A DNA stretch of 64,000 nt from Stenotrophomonas nitritireducens (lineage in GTDB: Bacteria; Pseudomonadota; Gammaproteobacteria; Xanthomonadales; Xanthomonadaceae). Where the stretch lies: assembly GCF_001431425.1 (NCBI RefSeq), contig NZ_LDJG01000007.1, positions 84,882-148,881 of the forward strand, read 5' to 3'. Under the pieces are notes generated by a model. That model was not told the origin of the DNA. It saw nothing but the letters and a program-made list of their open reading frames with translations, and ran no database searches. Every line of letters starts with the position of its first letter. The first letter of the stretch is position 1. Shown one piece after another: positions 60,345-64,000 of this stretch. Position numbers and translations under genes: made by a program.

Positions 60345-62405
60345 ATGTATCCCGTTTCCCGTATGCCGGGCGTTCCGGCGTGCCTGGCCGCCTGTGTCTG
60401 CCTGGCGCTGTTTCCCCAGCCCGCTCACGCCGACGAACCCGATTCGATCAAGACGCTGGACACCCTGGTCGTCACCAGCGCCGCGCCTTCCTCTCCGCTG
60501 AACTGGGTCACCGACCCGCGCCTGCCGCGGCAGCCGGTGCCGGCCAGCGACGGCGCCGACTATCTGAAGACCGTCCCGGGCTTTTCCGCCATCCGCAACG
60601 GCGGCACCAATGGCGACCCGGTGCTGCGCGGCCTGTCCGGTTCGCGGCTGAACATCCTCAGCAACGACGGCAGTCTGATCGGCGCCTGTCCCTCGCGCAT
60701 GGACAACCCGCTGTCCTACATCGCTCCTGAAACCTACGACCGGCTCACCGTCATCAAGGGCCCGCAGAGCGTGCGCTGGGGCGCGGGCGCCTCGGCCGGC
60801 ACGGTGCGCTTCGAGCGCGACATGCCGCGCTTCGACGCGCCGGGCATGCAGCTGCAGGCCAGCGCGCTGGGCGGCTCCAGCAACCGCAACGACCAGATGC
60901 TCGACGCCAGCTTCGGCAGCAGCCCGGGCTATGTGCGGGTGAACGGCAACCGCTCCGAGTCCGGCGACTACCGCGACGGCAACGGCGAGGTGGTGCCCTC
61001 GCGCTGGCGCAAGTGGAACGCCGATGCCGCCATCGGCTGGACGCCCGACGCCGATACCGTGCTCGAACTCAACGCCGGCACCGGCGACGCGCTGGCCCGC
61101 TATGCCGGCCGCGGCATGGACGGCGCGGCGTTCAAGCGCAGCAGCTACGGCCTGCGTTTCGAGCGCGGCAACCTGCCCGGTGCGTGGGACAAGCTGCAGG
61201 CCAACCTGTACTACAACGACGCCGACCACGTGATGGACAACTACACGCTGCGCACGCCCAACCCGCACGGCAGCATGCCGATGCCGATGGCGTCGAACGT
61301 GGAGCGGCGCACCACCGGTGGCCGCGTCGCGTCGGAGTGGCGCTGGCAGGACGTGGCCGTCGTCGCCGGCGTCGATACCCAGGACAGCCGCCATCGCAAG
61401 CGCAACGGCATGGGCCGCGGCACCTTCCGGCAGATGCCGTGGACCCGCGACGCCGAACTGCGCAACCACGGCGCGTTCGCCGAACTGACTTTCGGCGAGG
61501 ACACGCCGCGGCGCTGGGTGAGCGGCCTGCGCATGGACAGGGCGCAGGCGAAGGACCTGCGCCTGACCACCGGGATGAAGGGCATGCCCAATCCCACCGC
61601 CGGGCAGACGCGCGAGGAAACGCTGGGCAGCGGCTTCCTGCGCTATGAGCGCGACCATGGCCAGGCCTGGACCTGGTACGCCGGGCTCGGCCATGCCGAG
61701 CGCATGCCCGATTACTGGGAACTGTTCTCGGCCGATGCAGGGCCGGCCGGCAGCGCCAACGCCTTCGCCGGGGTGAAGCCGGAAAAGACCACCCAGCTCG
61801 ACCTGGGCCTGCAGTTCCATGGCCGCGCGCTGGACGCCTGGGTGTCGGCCTATGCCGGGCGCATCCAGGACTACATCCTGTTCGCCTATCGCAGCGGCGG
61901 CATGATGGGCAGCAGCACGCGGGCGGGCAATGCCGATGCGCGCATCGCCGGTGCCGAGGCCGGGCTGGAATGGCGGCCGGTGCACGGCTGGAAGCTGGGC
62001 AGCACGCTGGCCTACGCCTGGGGCGAAAACCGCGACGAGCAGCGGCCGCTGCCGCAGATCCCGCCGCTGGAGGGGCGCTTCACCGCGTCCTGGGAGCATG
62101 CGCGCTGGTCCACCGGCGCCCTGCTGCGGGTGGTGGGCCGGCAGAACCGGGTGGCGCTGGACGAGGGCAACGTGGTCGCGCGCGATCTCGGCCCGAGCGC
62201 GGGCTTCGCCACGCTGTCGCTCAACGGCGCCTACCGCATCAGCGACGGCCTGCGCGCCAGCGCCGGTGTGGACAACCTGTTCGACCGCGCCTACGCCGAA
62301 CACCTGAACCTGGCCGGCAGCGCCGATTTCGGCTTCCCCGCCGATCCGGTGCGGATCAACGAACCGGGCCGCACTTTCTGGTTGAAGCTGGATTACCGCT
62401 ACTGA
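60345..62405 (+). CDS. TonB-dependent copper receptor (OprC/NosA family)
   Basis: Outer-membrane receptor for copper import. The 686-residue precursor has a signal peptide (to PAHADE, about 29), a TonB box-like DTLVVTSAA, a plug domain (DGADYLKTVPGFSAIRNGG, VLRGLSGSRLNILSNDG) and a 22-strand barrel ending with Tyr (KLDYRY). The copper site known from OprC (CxxxM plus HxM) is present: Cys115-Met119 in ACPSRMD and His295-Met297 in DHVMDNY. Extracellular loops are Met-rich (HGSMPMPM, TGMKGMPN, GGMMGSS). GGAG lies 8-11 bases before the ATG. Confidence 0.93.
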   Translation: MYPVSRMPGVPACLAACVCLALFPQPAHADEPDSIKTLDTLVVTSAAPSSPLNWVTDPRLPRQPVPASDGADYLKTVPGFSAIRNGGTNGDPVLRGLSGSRLNILSNDGSLIGACPSRMDNPLSYIAPETYDRLTVIKGPQSVRWGAGASAGTVRFERDMPRFDAPGMQLQASALGGSSNRNDQMLDASFGSSPGYVRVNGNRSESGDYRDGNGEVVPSRWRKWNADAAIGWTPDADTVLELNAGTGDALARYAGRGMDGAAFKRSSYGLRFERGNLPGAWDKLQANLYYNDADHVMDNYTLRTPNPHGSMPMPMASNVERRTTGGRVASEWRWQDVAVVAGVDTQDSRHRKRNGMGRGTFRQMPWTRDAELRNHGAFAELTFGEDTPRRWVSGLRMDRAQAKDLRLTTGMKGMPNPTAGQTREETLGSGFLRYERDHGQAWTWYAGLGHAERMPDYWELFSADAGPAGSANAFAGVKPEKTTQLDLGLQFHGRALDAWVSAYAGRIQDYILFAYRSGGMMGSSTRAGNADARIAGAEAGLEWRPVHGWKLGSTLAYAWGENRDEQRPLPQIPPLEGRFTASWEHARWSTGALLRVVGRQNRVALDEGNVVARDLGPSAGFATLSLNGAYRISDGLRASAGVDNLFDRAYAEHLNLAGSADFGFPADPVRINEPGRTFWLKLDYRY

Positions 62406-62415
62406 CGCGCACTCC

Positions 62416-62441
62416 CCCGCTGCCGGTCAACCGGCAGCGGG
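62416..62441 (+). terminator. Hairpin after the copper receptor gene
   Basis: An 11-bp perfect stem CCCGCTGCCGG/CCGGCAGCGGG (62416-62426, 62431-62441) with a TCAA loop starts 11 bases after the stop. No T tract. Confidence 0.55.
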
Positions 62442-62484
62442 ATGCCTGTGGCATGCTCGCCCGACCCAGCCAGAGGATGCGTGG

Positions 62485-62928
62485 ATGACGCGATGGGCAG
62501 TGGCATACGCCAGTACCGCCGTGGCCGGGCTGGCGGTGGCCGACCTGGATCGCCTGCTGGTTGATGCGCGGGCGCACAACCATCTGGAGGGCGTCACCGG
62601 TGTCCTGCTCCACGATGGCCGCCGCTTCTTCCAGTACATCGAGGGACCGGAAGGTAGCGTGGCGCGCATTTATGCGCGCATCCGCGCCTCGCGCCTGCAT
62701 GTCGAACTGGTGGAACTGCAGAACGGCCCGGTGGAACAGCTGTATTTCACGCGGTGGCACATGGGCTGCAGCCATACGAAGGGCAGCGTGCTGCAGGCGT
62801 TGAGCAGCCGCCAGTGGCGACAGGAGGCGCGCTATCTGCACGAAGACGTGGCGCGTACCGGCGAGGCGCCAGGCCTGCGCGAGCTGCTCGCGTTCTGGGA
62901 GCGGCAGCAGGACGCCGCGGACACCTGA
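62485..62928 (+). CDS. BLUF-domain blue-light photoreceptor
   Basis: Short 147-residue protein made of a BLUF domain (FAD-binding light sensor) and a helical cap. Key flavin residues are at canonical positions: Tyr8 in WAVAYAS, Asn32 in RAHNHLEGVTGVLL and Gln50 in RRFFQYIEGPE. Trp91 and Met93 in TRWHMG match the semi-conserved redox/hydrogen-bond switch region. There is no EAL, GGDEF or other output domain, so signalling must go through a partner protein. ATG 62485 has AGAGGA 7 bases upstream. Its neighbours are unrelated to known BLUF outputs. Confidence 0.93.
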   Translation: MTRWAVAYASTAVAGLAVADLDRLLVDARAHNHLEGVTGVLLHDGRRFFQYIEGPEGSVARIYARIRASRLHVELVELQNGPVEQLYFTRWHMGCSHTKGSVLQALSSRQWRQEARYLHEDVARTGEAPGLRELLAFWERQQDAADT

Positions 62929-62938
62929 TCCCACCGCA

Positions 62939-62958
62939 CCGGCCGTCTTCCCGGCCGG
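62939..62958. terminator. Hairpin between BLUF gene and convergent cysH
   Basis: CCGGCCG/CGGCCGG stem (62939-62945, 62952-62958) with a 6-base loop in the 81-base convergent gap. Weak candidate for a shared terminator. Confidence 0.4.
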
Positions 62959-63009
62959 CATCGAATCTTGCGATACCCCGCATCGTTGCCCGGCCCGCGC
63001 TGGACGCGG

Positions 63010-63744
63010 TCACATCTCGTGCAGGCCGCACTCGCGCTTGAGCCCGAAGAAGCGGGTGTCCTCCTCGCGCATGCCCGGCTCCCAGCGGCGGGTGGTGTGG
63101 TAATCGCCGATGGAGACATAGCCCTGTTCCCACAGCGGGTGATAGGGCAGGTCGTGCTGCTTGAGGTACCGCCACACGTCGCGGTCGCTCCAGTCGGCGA
63201 TCGGGTTGACCTTCCAGCGCCCCTCGCGGCGCTGCAGGACCGGCGTGGCGGCGCGGCTGGCCGACTGGCTGCGGCGCAGGCCGGTGAACCAGGTGCCGGC
63301 CTGCAGTTCGTCCAGGGCGCGCTTCATCGGCTCGACCTTGCGCAGGTTGTTGTACTGCTCGATGCCGACCAGCCCCTGTTCCCACAGGCGGCCATGGCGC
63401 GCTTCCATCCACGCGCGGCTGACCAGCGGCCGGTACACCTTCAGGTTCAGGCCCAGCCGCTGGGTCAGTTCGTCGGCGAAGCGGTAGGTTTCCGGGAACA
63501 GGTAGCCGGTGTCGATCAGGATCACCGGGATGTCGGGCTGCTGGCGGCTGAGCAGGTGCAGGGTCACCGCCGACTGCGCGCCGAAGCTGGAGGACAGCAC
63601 GTGCGTGCCCGGCGTGTGCCGCAGCGCCCAGTGCACGCGCTGCTCGGCGTCCATCGTTTCCAGCCGCGCGCCAAGCGTGGCGGCGTCCTCGTCCAGGGGC
63701 GGGAGGGTCTCGTCGTTGAGGGGGGGCAGGGACAGGGCGTTCAT
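63010..63744 (-). CDS. cysH: Phosphoadenosine phosphosulfate (PAPS) reductase
   Basis: Reduces PAPS to sulfite using thioredoxin. The 244-residue protein has the P-loop-like [15 protein letters not shown] (about 50-64), [14 protein letters not shown] and the C-terminal catalytic motif KRECGLHE with Cys239, the same position as in E. coli CysH. The cysteine pairs that bind the Fe-S cluster of APS reductases are absent (NN at 132-133 in [10 protein letters not shown]), so the substrate is PAPS. ATG start overlaps the cysI stop (ATGA), so the operon reads cysI-cysH. Confidence 0.95.
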   Translation of the reverse strand: MNALSLPPLNDETLPPLDEDAATLGARLETMDAEQRVHWALRHTPGTHVLSSSFGAQSAVTLHLLSRQQPDIPVILIDTGYLFPETYRFADELTQRLGLNLKVYRPLVSRAWMEARHGRLWEQGLVGIEQYNNLRKVEPMKRALDELQAGTWFTGLRRSQSASRAATPVLQRREGRWKVNPIADWSDRDVWRYLKQHDLPYHPLWEQGYVSIGDYHTTRRWEPGMREEDTRFFGLKRECGLHEM

Positions 63745-64000
63745 GCGTGCAGTTCCACGGCGATCTGGCGGTGGGTCGGGTAGGGCGGCAGCTCGATCAG
63801 GCCGCTGCGGTGCAGGAAGTCGCCGAAGCGTTCGTCGCTCCCGCGTTCCGCGGCGTAGCGGGCCAGCAGCGGGTCGAGGGCTTCGAGGATCTGCGCCTCG
63901 GTGATGTTGTCGCGGTACAGCGTGTTCAGGCGCTGGCCGCGGTGGTCGCCGCCGAGGAACAGGTTGTAGCGGCCCGGTGCCTTTCCGACCAGGGCGATCT
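63741..64000 (-). CDS. cysI: Sulfite reductase hemoprotein subunit, C-terminal part (truncated by window edge)
   Basis: The last 86 codons of a gene running off the right edge. The translation reads [20 protein letters not shown] and on to [37 protein letters not shown] is the end of the CysI siroheme/4Fe-4S domain. It overlaps cysH by 4 bases. The earlier part and the catalytic cysteines are outside the window. Confidence 0.9.
   Translation of the reverse strand, partial: IALVGKAPGRYNLFLGGDHRGQRLNTLYRDNITEAQILEALDPLLARYAAERGSDERFGDFLHRSGLIELPPYPTHRQIAVELHA

Noticed and set aside
59837..62928. Genomic island boundaries around the copper/BLUF genes
   Set aside because: No integrase, tRNA, direct repeat or base-composition step could be seen at the edges; only the interruption of the cys genes suggests insertion.

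Overview
The window is 64 kb of GC-rich, densely packed chromosome from a gammaproteobacterium of the family Xanthomonadaceae (Stenotrophomonas / Xanthomonas / Pseudoxanthomonas group). This rests on the gene content and order (mrcA divergent from pilMNOPQ, a short CysB-type regulator beside cysG-cysK, an M56 peptidase carrying a TonB C-terminal domain behind a BlaI repressor, an ECF sigma factor overlapping a kinase-TPR gene) and on many intergenic repeats with a GTAG head, the kind of REP described in Stenotrophomonas (SMAG elements). I see no prophage, insertion sequence, CRISPR array, tRNA or rRNA. Gene remnants and frameshifts are also absent; only cysI at the right edge is cut by the window.

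Layout. 0-8.5 kb: spoT, ridA, recG, a nucleoside hydrolase, rpmE2 and gltA, all on the + strand. 8.5-12.4 kb (- strand): penicillin-binding protein 1A (mrcA) followed by two uncharacterised genes. 12.6-17.5 kb (+): pilMNOPQ, the inner-membrane platform, lipoprotein and secretin of the type IV pilus. 17.6-24.5 kb (+): a six-gene moxR/bat-type operon (AAA+ ATPase, DUF58, DUF4381, two von Willebrand A proteins, BatD) with overlapping stop and start codons. 24.7-29.4 kb (+): a dicarboxylate/glutamate-type symporter, transketolase and two small VOC proteins. 29.4-34.0 kb: an acetyl-CoA hydrolase/transferase family gene (-), divergent from a BlaI / M56-TonB_C / lipoprotein operon (+) that has a clear promoter and two operator-like palindromes. 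34.1-35.7 kb (-): an S1/P1 nuclease and an OmpW-type porin with a perfect FNR-type box upstream. 36.0-47.5 kb (+): gapA, DUF2339-DUF3999, a serine beta-lactamase-like hydrolase, pgk, a phosphoglycolate-phosphatase-like HAD gene and pyk. 47.9-49.5 kb (-): a small trimeric autotransporter. 49.7-54.7 kb (+): a lipoprotein, the ECF sigma/Ser-Thr kinase pair and class I fructose-bisphosphate aldolase. 55.3-64.0 kb: a macrodomain protein, cysK, cysG, cysB, then a copper-receptor plus BLUF photoreceptor stretch, then cysH and the end of cysI.

How the genes fit together. Central carbon enzymes are scattered but numerous (gltA, tkt, gapA, pgk, pyk, fba). The cys genes form one assimilatory sulfate/siroheme/cysteine cluster that is interrupted by a copper-uptake and light-sensing insert. 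Three regulatory modules stand out. First, the BlaI-M56 module autoregulates through paired sites. Second, the ECF sigma factor lacks the acidic patch of ordinary ECF factors and is fused by overlap to a kinase gene, which suggests activation by phosphorylation. Third, related TTGTCC...GGACA palindromes lie upstream of both fba and pyk. The most conspicuous non-genic signal is seven blocks of paired GTAG-headed REP hairpins. Four of them contain three to seven tandem copies with an array-specific period (86 to 92 bp) and array-specific linker sequence.
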